Assembly: GCA_035362835.1 (NCBI GenBank)
Contig: DAOSDY010000001.1
Span: 1,612,001 to 1,676,000, forward strand
Source of the DNA: Melioribacteraceae bacterium
GTDB lineage: Bacteria; Bacteroidota; Ignavibacteria; Ignavibacteriales; Melioribacteraceae
Direction of reading: 5' to 3'
DNA: 64,000 bases
Under the pieces are notes generated by a model that ran no database searches, was not told where the DNA came from, and saw nothing but the letters and a program-made list of their open reading frames with translations. Each line of letters starts with the position of its first letter. The first letter of the stretch is position 1. Shown here one piece after another: positions 52,100 through 60,785 of this stretch. A program made the position numbers and the translations under genes.

Positions 52100-53344
52100 T
52101 TGTTACAGAGGGTAAATTACGCCGTTGCGGTAATCCTGTTCTTATTTTCGGGGATCATCCGGCCGCAGGCAAATCCATTAATATCATCAATTATCAACCA
52201 AGTCGATTCCGGCCGTTTAATGGAAAACCTGGAATACCTGACGGGCGCAAAAGAGGTAACGGTTCCCAGCGGCACTTTTCAAATCCTATCGCGGCACGCA
52301 TACGAATATACAAATCTCATCGCGGAAGAATATTTAAAACAACGTCTCGAAGCTTACGGACTCGAAACTTATCAGCAGAATCACGACAACGGGATTGGAA
52401 ACATTTATGCAATTCAGCACGGAGTTAAGTATCCTGAACAACAGATTATTATTTGTGCCCACTTCGATAGCATGCCCCGATCTTACATTGCACCTGGCGC
52501 GGATGACAACGGAAGCGGAACCTCGGCAGTCCTTGAAGCGGCGAGAATTCTCTCGAAGTATCCGACTGATTACACAATTATTTATGCGCTGTGGGATAAC
52601 GAAGAACTTGGACTTCAGGGTAGTTATTATTATGCACAACAGGCTCGGTTGAGGAACGATAAAATTATTGCCGTTATTAATATGGATATGATCGGGTGGG
52701 ATGGCAATAACGATAATATTGCAGAAATTCATTTTCAAAACTACAGCACCTCCTACGAAATTGTTCAAAAGCTTCAGGAAGTGAATACTAATTATAATAT
52801 TGGATTAAATCTTTTAGTTGCAAATCAAGCAACAACTGCGAGTGATCACGCATCGTTTTGGTATAACAATTATCCGGCTGTACTATTAATAGAAGATTAT
52901 GATGCGACAAATGGTTCAAGAGATTTTCATCCATATTATCATACGGCTAATGATAGAATTGAATACATAAATAAATCCTATTTCGAAAAGTGTTCGAAAG
53001 TTGCTATCGGCACAGTAGCGCTTTATGCCGGTGTTCAGAATCCTACATATGTTCATTCTCCGTTGCCTTCTTCATATAGTTTATCTCAGAATTATCCCAA
53101 CCCGTTTAATTCAACCACGGTAATCAATTATTCAATTGATAAAGAAATGCCGGTAAAGATTGTTGTCCATGATCTTATCGGAAGGGAATTAGCGGTACTC
53201 GTAGATGAAGTAAAACCGCCGGCTTCATACAGCGTAAACTTCGATGCGTCGGATGTAAGGGGCGGATTGTCCAGCGGTCTCTATTTCTATTCAATGTACT
53301 CGGGTAATTATACAATCTCCAGGAAAATGCTCTACCTTAAGTAA
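52100..53344 (+). CDS. Secreted M28 metallopeptidase with T9SS sorting domain
   Basis: The 414-residue protein starts at a TTG preceded by GGAGGGC, with a signal peptide (residues about 1-20). The M28 core has the two-zinc ligands in the usual order: IICAHFDSMP (His), GADDNGSGTSAVLEA (Asp), DNEELGLQGSYYYA (Glu), INMDMIGWDG (Asp) and SDHASFW (His). The C-terminal 80 residues are a T9SS type A domain with LSQNYPNPFNSTTVINYSI and SGLYFYSM, ending RKMLYLK. It is an aminopeptidase-like enzyme exported across the outer membrane. It converges with pdxB, overlapping at 53337-53344. Confidence 0.9.
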   Translation: MLQRVNYAVAVILFLFSGIIRPQANPLISSIINQVDSGRLMENLEYLTGAKEVTVPSGTFQILSRHAYEYTNLIAEEYLKQRLEAYGLETYQQNHDNGIGNIYAIQHGVKYPEQQIIICAHFDSMPRSYIAPGADDNGSGTSAVLEAARILSKYPTDYTIIYALWDNEELGLQGSYYYAQQARLRNDKIIAVINMDMIGWDGNNDNIAEIHFQNYSTSYEIVQKLQEVNTNYNIGLNLLVANQATTASDHASFWYNNYPAVLLIEDYDATNGSRDFHPYYHTANDRIEYINKSYFEKCSKVAIGTVALYAGVQNPTYVHSPLPSSYSLSQNYPNPFNSTTVINYSIDKEMPVKIVVHDLIGRELAVLVDEVKPPASYSVNFDASDVRGGLSSGLYFYSMYSGNYTISRKMLYLK

Positions 53345-54473
53345 GCCGGAACCTGAGCGTTGTAAGGACATTAGCCATTGTGTTATTCAAATCTTTCGAC
53401 TTTACCGAGTAATTATTGAATTCGCGTCTTATCCTGTAAGTTTTTCTTAGCTGATCGAACTGCCTGCCCCGCTCTTCGGGATTAATCGCAATTATTTTTT
53501 TTATCAGTTCCGTATCCAGTGAAATATCATATACCTTTCCGGTAATCTCATCAATCAACTCTTCAAGACCATCAATTTTATCTGGAGCAATTTCCGGTTC
53601 CTCTATTTGAGGATAGTCGGGTTTCCATTCCGGTTTGCAATTCATAAACCCGCAGAATTTATTATAGATGAATAGCGTTCCGTTCAGTTTTCCTTCGAGC
53701 GAGTAACCGGCAATATGCGCCGAAGCAATATCAACAAGGCCGAGCAGTTCTGTGTCTATAACCGGTTCGTTTTCCCAGACGTCGAGGACTGTCCTGATAT
53801 TCCGGTTTTCGAGAAGTCTTTTTTTCAGAACGGAATTCTTAATCACAGGTCCGCGCGAAGTGTTTATTAAAAGAGCTCCTGATTTTATCTCCGCGATATT
53901 CTTTTCATTCAATAGGTGAACAGTTTTATCAATTCCGCTCTTGTTGAGCGGGACGTGGAAAGTTACAACATCGCATTGAAGTGCATCGGACAGGCTCCGG
54001 AAATTCTCTTTCCCGAGTTTCCTCTCAAGAGGCGGATCGTTGATTACAGTCTCGAATCCGAGCGCACGGGCAAATACTGCCACTTTTGTCCCGATATTTC
54101 CGTAACCGACTATACCAAAAGTTTTTCCAACAAAACTTTTCTTCTCTTCCGTAAAAATTTTTGCAACAGCCCTAATTACGTATTCGGCAACCGAATACGA
54201 ATTACAACCTGCTGCATCAGCAAAATAAATAACCCTGGATCTTAAATACTCTTTGTCGATATGATCCGTTCCGATTGTTGCCGTCCCCACAAACTTAATA
54301 TTACTTCCATCCAGTAAATTCCTGTTTACATCCGTTATGGAACGGACAATTAAAACATCGGTATCTCTCAGCATCTCACCGGTTATATGACGGCCGTGCG
54401 AAAGCCGGACTTCACCGAAATTTGAAAAAGCCTCTTTTACCTGCGGAATATTCTCGTCTGCTAAAATGTTCAT
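53337..54473 (-). CDS. pdxB: 4-phosphoerythronate dehydrogenase
   Basis: PdxB oxidises 4-phosphoerythronate in the DXP-dependent pathway to pyridoxal phosphate. The 378-residue protein has the NAD motif VGYGNIGTKVAVFARALG, an N-terminal substrate domain starting ILADENIPQ and the segment GALLINTSRGPVI. The C-terminal PdxB dimerisation domain (about 270-378) is present, which distinguishes it from general D-isomer 2-hydroxyacid dehydrogenases. The start is the ATG at 54473 with a GGGAAG site; the frame is open to 54527. It is divergent from aspS, and its last bases overlap the M28 peptidase gene. Confidence 0.88.
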   Translation of the reverse strand: MNILADENIPQVKEAFSNFGEVRLSHGRHITGEMLRDTDVLIVRSITDVNRNLLDGSNIKFVGTATIGTDHIDKEYLRSRVIYFADAAGCNSYSVAEYVIRAVAKIFTEEKKSFVGKTFGIVGYGNIGTKVAVFARALGFETVINDPPLERKLGKENFRSLSDALQCDVVTFHVPLNKSGIDKTVHLLNEKNIAEIKSGALLINTSRGPVIKNSVLKKRLLENRNIRTVLDVWENEPVIDTELLGLVDIASAHIAGYSLEGKLNGTLFIYNKFCGFMNCKPEWKPDYPQIEEPEIAPDKIDGLEELIDEITGKVYDISLDTELIKKIIAINPEERGRQFDQLRKTYRIRREFNNYSVKSKDLNNTMANVLTTLRFRLT

Positions 54474-54537
54474 TGTCTTCCCGATTCTGATTTGCAAATA
54501 TAACTCAATGGCGTTAAACTTAGTCAACTTGCTTCAA

Positions 54538-54569
54538 TTTGTAATCACTTTATTAAATGTTTATTTTTG
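54538..54569 (+). promoter_or_regulatory. Predicted Bacteroidetes-type promoter for aspS
   Basis: TTTG at 54538-54541, 20 bases, then TATTTTTG at 54562-54569, an exact match to TAnnTTTG. The aspS ATG is about 35 bases further on. This is the best such sequence in the window. Confidence 0.55.
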
Positions 54570-54603
54570 CGCCTGACTTTGAAAAAGGAGTAAAGTTTAT
54601 TCA

Positions 54604-56370
54604 ATGAAATTCAATAGAAGAACACATACATGCGGCGACTTGCGCGAAGTAAATATTCAGGAAAGTGTTGTCCTTAACGGATGGGTTGCCAACAGAAGAG
54701 ACCTCGGAGGAGTAATCTTTATTGAGCTGAGAGATCGTTTTGGAATTACACAAATCGTTTTTGAACCTTCTTATAACCCTGCCTCTCACGAACTTGCAAA
54801 AAAACTAAGATCTGAATTTGTAATTTCGGTTGAAGGAAAAGTCCGCAAACGTCCGGTAGGAACCGATAATCCGGATCTCCCGACAGGACAAATTGATGTA
54901 ATGGTAGATAAGCTGATTATTCTGAATCAGGCCGAGACCCCCCCGTTTCCGATTGACAATAATGTTGATGCCAGTGAGGATCTTCGACTTAAATATCGAT
55001 ATCTGGATCTGAGGAGAGGAGAGGTTCAGAAGAATCTGCTTCTGCGTCATAGAATGTACCAGATTACCAGAAAATATTTCGATTCCAATGGATTTGTTGA
55101 AATTGAAACTCCTGTGCTTATGAAAAGCACACCGGAAGGTGCGCGCGACTTTTTAGTGCCGAGCCGGCTTCATAAAGGAAAGTTTTATGCGTTGCCTCAG
55201 TCTCCGCAGACCTATAAGCAGATACTTATGGTTTCGGGATTCGACCGTTACTTCCAGATTGTTAAATGTTTCCGCGATGAGGATATGAGAGCCGACCGTC
55301 AGCCCGAGTTTACTCAGATCGACGTTGAAATGTCCTTCGTAGACGTTGAAGACATTTTTGAAGTAGTTGAAGGATTAATGAAGATATTCTTCAAAGAGAT
55401 CTGGAACTACAATCTGGAAACACCGATACCCAGACTCAGTTTTGACGAAGCAATGGAAAAATACGGAAGCGATAAACCGGATCTTCGATTCGGTCTCGAA
55501 ATGGTTACCCTGAATAATGTTTTTGAAAAATCGGAATTCCGTGTGTTCAAAGATTCTATCTCTCAAAACGGAATAATTACCGGATTGCTCGCCAAGGGTT
55601 GCGGAGATTATACCAGAAATCAACTCGACGTTCTTACCGACTATGTTAAAAAGCTTGGTGCGGGCGGACTTATATGGATGCGTGTAAAAGAAAATGATCT
55701 CGACGCTCCGATCGCAAAATTTTTGACTGATGACGAGAAGAAAAATCTGATCGCTCAAATGAATGCCGAACCCGGGGATCTCTTGTTTATTCTTACAGGT
55801 CAGAGACTTAAGACATTATCCGTGATGGGTAATCTCCGCCTCGAGATGGCAAAGAGAATGAATCTTATACTTGCGGATTCAAAACCGGCTTTGATCTGGG
55901 TAACAGAATTCCCATTGTTCGAGTGGGATGATGAGACAAAGCGTTACTATGCAATGCATCATCCGTTCACTTCTCCAAGAATTGAAGATATTCCTTTTAT
56001 GGAAGCAGAACCCGGTAAAGTAAAAGCACGCGCATACGACCTGGTTCTTAACGGTAACGAAGTTGCCGGAGGAAGTATAAGAATTCATGATTCGGGACTT
56101 CAGGCATTAATGTTCAAAGCTCTTGGAATCGGTGAGGAAGAGGCAAAAGAGAAATTCGGATTTTTAATGAACGCGTTCAAATATGGAGCCCCGCCTCACG
56201 GTGGTATTGCATTCGGGTTTGATCGGCTTGTTATGTTGTTTGCCGGTAAATCATCAATCCGAGATGTTATTGCGTTTCCTAAAACATCCAGTGGACTTTC
56301 ATTAATGGACGATTCCCCCTCGCACGTCGATGAAGCTCAACTTACCGAACTGCATATTCGAATAAAATAA
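54604..56370 (+). CDS. aspS: Aspartyl-tRNA synthetase
   Basis: This class II enzyme charges tRNA-Asp. The 588-residue protein has the N-terminal OB fold (LNGWVANRRDLGGVIFIELR), motif 2 FRDEDMRADRQPEFTQID, the bacterial insertion domain (about 280-420) and motif 3 HGGIAFGFDRLVMLFAGKSS. The length is typical for bacteria. Whether it also charges tRNA-Asn cannot be read from this window. The promoter at 54538-54569 and AAGGAG site precede it. A weak hairpin (56382-56403) follows. Confidence 0.96.
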   Translation: MKFNRRTHTCGDLREVNIQESVVLNGWVANRRDLGGVIFIELRDRFGITQIVFEPSYNPASHELAKKLRSEFVISVEGKVRKRPVGTDNPDLPTGQIDVMVDKLIILNQAETPPFPIDNNVDASEDLRLKYRYLDLRRGEVQKNLLLRHRMYQITRKYFDSNGFVEIETPVLMKSTPEGARDFLVPSRLHKGKFYALPQSPQTYKQILMVSGFDRYFQIVKCFRDEDMRADRQPEFTQIDVEMSFVDVEDIFEVVEGLMKIFFKEIWNYNLETPIPRLSFDEAMEKYGSDKPDLRFGLEMVTLNNVFEKSEFRVFKDSISQNGIITGLLAKGCGDYTRNQLDVLTDYVKKLGAGGLIWMRVKENDLDAPIAKFLTDDEKKNLIAQMNAEPGDLLFILTGQRLKTLSVMGNLRLEMAKRMNLILADSKPALIWVTEFPLFEWDDETKRYYAMHHPFTSPRIEDIPFMEAEPGKVKARAYDLVLNGNEVAGGSIRIHDSGLQALMFKALGIGEEEAKEKFGFLMNAFKYGAPPHGGIAFGFDRLVMLFAGKSSIRDVIAFPKTSSGLSLMDDSPSHVDEAQLTELHIRIK

Positions 56371-56381
56371 TAAATTCTATT

Positions 56382-56403
56382 GGGTAGGAGTTCTGTCCTA
56401 CCC
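56382..56403 (+). terminator. Possible terminator after aspS
   Basis: Perfect 8-bp arms GGGTAGGA and TCCTACCC with a 6-base loop, 12 bases after the aspS stop. Only two T follow directly, so the T-run is weak. The rest of the gap to the first pilin-like gene (about 230 bases) is AT-rich and may hold the promoter of the pilus locus; I recognised none. Confidence 0.4.
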
Positions 56404-56631
56404 TTCCGGTTACAGGTAACAATTACCTGAAATGCCTCATTATTATTAATTTCTTTAAAATATTTCTTTGGATTAAGTCTTTCCTTTGCTATATTCCTTT
56501 CCGTAAGATGAAAAATTTTCCACTTTCCCAATTGGTTTGATATTTGTTTAAGTGAAGATCAGGATGTTAAGTTGAGTTTGATTTGATTAATCGGAAATTT
56601 TTACTTGAAAACAATTATTGAGGAATTTTAA

Positions 56632-57012
56632 GTGGGACAACAGCAACTTCTATTAATCTTATTGGGAATTCTGATTGTGGGTGTTGCAATTTTTGTGGGA
56701 ATAAATCTCTTCCGCGCTAATGCCATCGAAGCCAAACGAAGTAATGTAACCAATGAACTTGTCAATCTTGCATCCTTAGCTCAACAATACTATATGAAAC
56801 CTCTTTCACTTGGCGGCGGATCAAGATCATTTACCGACTGGCGCGTCCCAGATGAACTTAAAGTTACAGCCAACGGACATTTTACCGCAACAGTTTTTGC
56901 GGATAGTGTTGTTCTGGTTGGCATTGGAAATGAAGTAGTTACAAATAATGATTCAATACAGGTTGAATTAACTGTAAGACCTACTTCATATAGGACAGTA
57001 ATAGTTTATTGA
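56632..57012 (+). CDS. Divergent type IV pilin-like protein 1
   Basis: The 126-residue protein starts at a GTG. Its N-terminus is GQQQLLLILLGILIVGVAIF, a pilin-like hydrophobic helix of about 25 residues preceded by only MG. The usual prepilin motif (G/FTLIE with Glu5) is absent: position 5 of the putative mature chain is Leu. The soluble part (about 30-126) is beta-rich. Position next to pilC, pilB and pilT genes supports a pilin role. It is 71 bases upstream of a similar gene, with the same pattern in the head domain (VNLASLAQQYYMKP against TNLASLAQQFYRKP). The call is inferred from helix, duplication and locus. Confidence 0.6.
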   Translation: MGQQQLLLILLGILIVGVAIFVGINLFRANAIEAKRSNVTNELVNLASLAQQYYMKPLSLGGGSRSFTDWRVPDELKVTANGHFTATVFADSVVLVGIGNEVVTNNDSIQVELTVRPTSYRTVIVY

Positions 57013-57083
57013 TATATCAAAACAGAAATATTCTTTTATTGTAACTAATTAATTCATTAGCAACTAAATAACAGGAGTAAATT

Positions 57084-57470
57084 ATGGGTCAGCAACAACT
57101 TCTCTTAATCGTATTGGGCGTTATCATTGTTGGTATCGCTGTTGTAGTTGGTATTAATGTTTTCACAGCCAGCAGTACGCAGGCTAACAGAGATGCAGTT
57201 ATTGCAGATATGACAAACCTTGCATCTTTAGCACAGCAGTTCTACAGAAAACCGGAAGCTCTCGGCGGCGGCGGTAATACATTTACTGGCTGGACAGTTC
57301 CCGGCACGCTCGATACAACTGGTAATGGAACCTATGCTGCAACTGTAGCTGCTCAGTCGGTAACACTAGTAGGTATCGGTAATGAAACCGGTAATGACGG
57401 TTCCGGTCCGGTTCAGGCAACAATGGTGGTTGGTCCGAATCGAATCGAATCAACTGTCATAGATAATTAA
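57084..57470 (+). CDS. Divergent type IV pilin-like protein 2
   Basis: The 128-residue protein is a tandem paralog of the preceding gene and starts MGQQQLLLIVLGVIIVGIAV. The following helix ends with NREAVI-like polar residues, then TNLASLAQQFYRKPEALGGG and a Gly/Thr-rich beta domain ending ESTVIDN. Like its neighbour it has a two-residue leader and no Glu5. Strong ribosome site AGGAG. The hairpin at 57499 just after it would let the pilin genes be made in excess of the machinery genes, as expected for a major pilin. This one is the better candidate for the major subunit. Confidence 0.65.
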   Translation: MGQQQLLLIVLGVIIVGIAVVVGINVFTASSTQANRDAVIADMTNLASLAQQFYRKPEALGGGGNTFTGWTVPGTLDTTGNGTYAATVAAQSVTLVGIGNETGNDGSGPVQATMVVGPNRIESTVIDN

Positions 57471-57498
57471 TTTTTTGTTTGAATTTTCTTAAATTGGA

Positions 57499-57531
57499 GG
57501 CGGTTAAATCAATTTAACCGCCTTCTTTTTT
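57499..57531 (+). terminator. Terminator after the pilin-like genes
   Basis: Perfect arms GGCGGTTAAAT and ATTTAACCGCC (57499-57509 and 57512-57522), then TTCTTTTTT. It lies 18 bases upstream of the pilC start, so it probably ends most pilin transcripts while some read through. Confidence 0.8.
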
Positions 57532-57548
57532 AGTTAAGGACGATTAAC

Positions 57549-58889
57549 ATGATTGAAGTTCGATTCAACGCGCAAAAAATTAATGGACAGGCGATTTCCG
57601 GCAACTTGAGCGAACCTACCTATAAAGAAGCAAAAAAAAAGATTCATAAGCTTGCCGAAAAACACCAGCTTAAAATCAATTCGATTGAAAAGAAAAGCTC
57701 GTACCTCTATAAAATAAGACGTGGTAAAGAAAAACCGATTATCGGCGAACAAAGAGCTTACTCTAAAGAGGAAGTCTCAAATGCACTCCGTAAACTTGGC
57801 TATGAAGTTTTATCGGTCAACAAGAAGCTACTCGATTTTAATTTTAAGCCGCCTCAGCAGGACATTGTTTCTTTTGTTAAAATAAGCGCAGAACTTCTGG
57901 ATCAGAAATTGCCGTACAGTGAAATTTTAACCCTCCTTATTAATGATATTGAGAACAAAACCCTGAAGGAGACTTTAAAACAGATTAACAATGAATTGAA
58001 AAAAGGAGCCGATAGCGAAGCAACCTTTTTAAGGTATCAGGGAATTTTTGGAAAGTTTACAGCTTATATGTTGGGACTTGCATCTAAGAGCGGTAATATG
58101 TCAGAAATTTATAAAGCAACCGCAAAATTTTTGGAAAGACAGCAGGAGTTTAAGAAAAATCTGAGAAGCGCGCTCATTACTCCTCTTGTTACTTTATTTG
58201 TTCTCTTTCTTGCCGTCATATTTTATATCGGTTACATTTTCCCGGAAACGGCAAAACTGTTTGTCAAATTTAAAATTGATCTGCCCCCTTTAACTGCAGC
58301 GACTCTTCAAATTAGCGATTTCCTGATGGGTAATATGCTATTAATTACAATTGGAATGTTTATACCTGTTATCGGCATCTGGCAGTTTGCAAAGACAAAA
58401 AAGGGAAAACTTTTATTAGACAGGTTTATGTTCAAGATACCGATAATGGGCTCGCTTATACATAAAACAACAATTGAAGTTTTCTGCCGTGTATTCTATA
58501 CTCTTTACAGCGGATCGGCTGAAAGTATTGAACCGATACGTATAGCAGCCGAAGCAACCGGCAATGCCTATTTTGAAAATCAGATTAAAACAGTTGCAAT
58601 CCCGCTTATGATTAAAAAAGGAATTGGAATTACCGAAGCTTTCCAGGCGAGCGATGTTTTTACAGAAACGGCTCTTTCAAGATTCCATTCCGGAGAAGAG
58701 ACGGGTACAATCAAGAATACTGCGCTTCAGCTTGCAAATTACTACGAAAGCGAAACTGTATTCAGACTTAAAAACGTAATTGAATTAATTCAGGTTGGAA
58801 TTGCAATGGTGATTATGATAGTAATGATCGCATTGACACTAATATCGGCGGAGACAGCTACTATTAGTCCGAAATCACCGGTGATGTAA
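57549..58889 (+). CDS. pilC: Type IV pilus inner-membrane platform protein PilC/GspF
   Basis: The 446-residue protein has two T2SSF domains (about 105-225 and 300-435), each ending in a hydrophobic helix region: SALITPLVTLFVLFLAVIFY and the C-terminal VGIAMVIMIVMIALTL. The second carries FHSGEETGTIKNTALQLANYY, the usual GEETG segment. The N-terminal 100 residues form an extra basic domain (IEVRFNAQKINGQ at the start). It forms the platform on which the pilus is built and is driven by PilB and PilT encoded next. The gap to the next gene is 19 bases. Confidence 0.9.
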   Translation: MIEVRFNAQKINGQAISGNLSEPTYKEAKKKIHKLAEKHQLKINSIEKKSSYLYKIRRGKEKPIIGEQRAYSKEEVSNALRKLGYEVLSVNKKLLDFNFKPPQQDIVSFVKISAELLDQKLPYSEILTLLINDIENKTLKETLKQINNELKKGADSEATFLRYQGIFGKFTAYMLGLASKSGNMSEIYKATAKFLERQQEFKKNLRSALITPLVTLFVLFLAVIFYIGYIFPETAKLFVKFKIDLPPLTAATLQISDFLMGNMLLITIGMFIPVIGIWQFAKTKKGKLLLDRFMFKIPIMGSLIHKTTIEVFCRVFYTLYSGSAESIEPIRIAAEATGNAYFENQIKTVAIPLMIKKGIGITEAFQASDVFTETALSRFHSGEETGTIKNTALQLANYYESETVFRLKNVIELIQVGIAMVIMIVMIALTLISAETATISPKSPVM

Positions 58890-58908
58890 AAAAACATAAG
58901 GAAGCGGT

Positions 58909-60696
58909 ATGATTGACGCGCATCTCGAAATGACTGATAAAATCGGTTACCTTTTACTCAAGAAGGGAATTATCGATTCAAAAATTTTAGAACAATCCCT
59001 TAAAATCAAGGATGCCGATCAATTAAAACAGAAGAGGAATCTGGCGCAGATCCTTGTTGAAGAATTTGGATTTGAACACGATGTTATCTTCCGCGAAGTT
59101 GCCGTCCTCTACGCATTCAAAGAATTGAACATTCATCCCGAGGAACTTTCGGAAGAGAGAGTCAGCGAGATAAAAAACCTGATGAATAAACAGGGGCCGG
59201 AAGTACGTAAAATGCTCCTCGAACACCGTGTAATTCCTTACAGGTATGACGATAAAATAAAAGATAAACTTGTTTTTGCAGCTGTTGATCCGACCGATAG
59301 GACGCTTGCAAAAATTGCATATACACTTAACGCAAAAAAGTATGAAATAAACTATCTGAGAAAAAAAGATTACGACCGTCTGATAAATCTGCTGGTTACT
59401 TCCGAGAATGAATACCTTAAAATGATCGAAGAAGCTGCCGAAGAGATGCAGGTTGTTCAGGAAGAGGTTTCGATCAATGAAGATGAACTTGATGCTGAAA
59501 TAAATAAAAGTGCTCTTATAAATCTAATTGAAGCGGCTCTGGTTGAGGGGGTACGCAAAGGAGTCAGTGATATTCACATTATACCAAGGAGCGGTAACAA
59601 AACAGAAATTCATTTCCGCCTTGATGGTAAACTGCAGCTCTGGCATGTTCAGGAGGGAACAATGCCCGAAGCAGTTATGGCGGTTGTTAAAGACCGTTCA
59701 AAAGGCCTCGACAGATTCGAAAGAGAAAGAGCACAGGATGGATTTATACAAAGGGAAATCGATGGTCATATAATCCGCTTCAGAGTCTCCGTGCTTCCGA
59801 CTGTAGGAACAGAACTTAAAAACAAATTTGAAAGTATCGTAATAAGAATTCTCGACGATAGAAAAGTAATAAGGGATTTAGGTAAGCTCGGTTTAACCGG
59901 ATACTCAAATAAGGCGTTTGTAAAAGCCATCAGCCAGCCGCAGGGAATGATCATATTAACCGGTCCAACAGGTTCGGGAAAAAGTACTACTCTTATTGCT
60001 GCTCTCTACCAGGTTATAAATCCTACGAAAAATGTTTTAACAGTTGAAGATCCTGTTGAATATGTCATTGAAGGTGCCCGGCAGCTTAAAATCGGTCATA
60101 AAATGAATTTCGAACAGGCCATCAGATCAATACTCCGCCACGATCCGGATATTGTACTTGTTGGTGAGATGCGTGATAAAGAGACTGCCGAAACAGCTAT
60201 TAAACTTGCTAATACCGGTCACCTTACGTTTTCTACACTTCATACAAATGATGCACCCAGTGCGGTAGCGCGTCTTTTCAAAATGGGTGTAGAACCGTTC
60301 CTGATTGCTTATGCAATCAACATTATTGTTGCTCAGCGACTGATAAGAAAACTGTGTACGGTTTGTAAACGGAAAGTTGAAAATCTTGAAGAGCATATTG
60401 CACTTGCGGGACTTGATATAAAGGATTGGTCCGGCAACGAAATTTATGAGCAGGTAGGATGCGATAAGTGTAATCAAACCGGATTTAAAGGAAGAATGGC
60501 TATACACGAAGCTCTCTATTTTACGAGGGAAATCAGAAGACAAATTGTTCGGTCGGGCGAGGAAGTTGATGAAGAAGCAATCCGCGAACAGGCCCGCAAA
60601 GACGGAACTATGAGTCTTAGAGATTCTGGTTTTGAGAAAGTGAAATTAGGTCTTACGTCAATTCAGGAGGTAATTGGCGCAACAATGGAAGACTAA
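58909..60696 (+). CDS. pilB: Type IV pilus assembly ATPase PilB/GspE
   Basis: The 595-residue protein has an N-terminal MshEN-like domain (about 1-170), then the ATPase core with Walker A LTGPTGSGKSTTLIAALYQV, Asp box TVEDPVEYVIEGARQ, Walker B DPDIVLVGEMRDKETAETAI and the His box GHLTFSTLHTNDAPSAVARL. A tetracysteine zinc motif (LCTVCKRK and GCDKCNQTG) near the C-terminus is typical of PilB. It drives pilus extension. It is 19 bases after pilC and 89 bases before the PilT start. Confidence 0.93.
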   Translation: MIDAHLEMTDKIGYLLLKKGIIDSKILEQSLKIKDADQLKQKRNLAQILVEEFGFEHDVIFREVAVLYAFKELNIHPEELSEERVSEIKNLMNKQGPEVRKMLLEHRVIPYRYDDKIKDKLVFAAVDPTDRTLAKIAYTLNAKKYEINYLRKKDYDRLINLLVTSENEYLKMIEEAAEEMQVVQEEVSINEDELDAEINKSALINLIEAALVEGVRKGVSDIHIIPRSGNKTEIHFRLDGKLQLWHVQEGTMPEAVMAVVKDRSKGLDRFERERAQDGFIQREIDGHIIRFRVSVLPTVGTELKNKFESIVIRILDDRKVIRDLGKLGLTGYSNKAFVKAISQPQGMIILTGPTGSGKSTTLIAALYQVINPTKNVLTVEDPVEYVIEGARQLKIGHKMNFEQAIRSILRHDPDIVLVGEMRDKETAETAIKLANTGHLTFSTLHTNDAPSAVARLFKMGVEPFLIAYAINIIVAQRLIRKLCTVCKRKVENLEEHIALAGLDIKDWSGNEIYEQVGCDKCNQTGFKGRMAIHEALYFTREIRRQIVRSGEEVDEEAIREQARKDGTMSLRDSGFEKVKLGLTSIQEVIGATMED

Positions 60697-60785
60697 AAAA
60701 CTGCTTTAATCGTGACTAAGTTTTCTTATATTGCTTAAAAGAAATCGAAGAAAACACTATTTAACCAGAAATTCGGTACTTGCTG

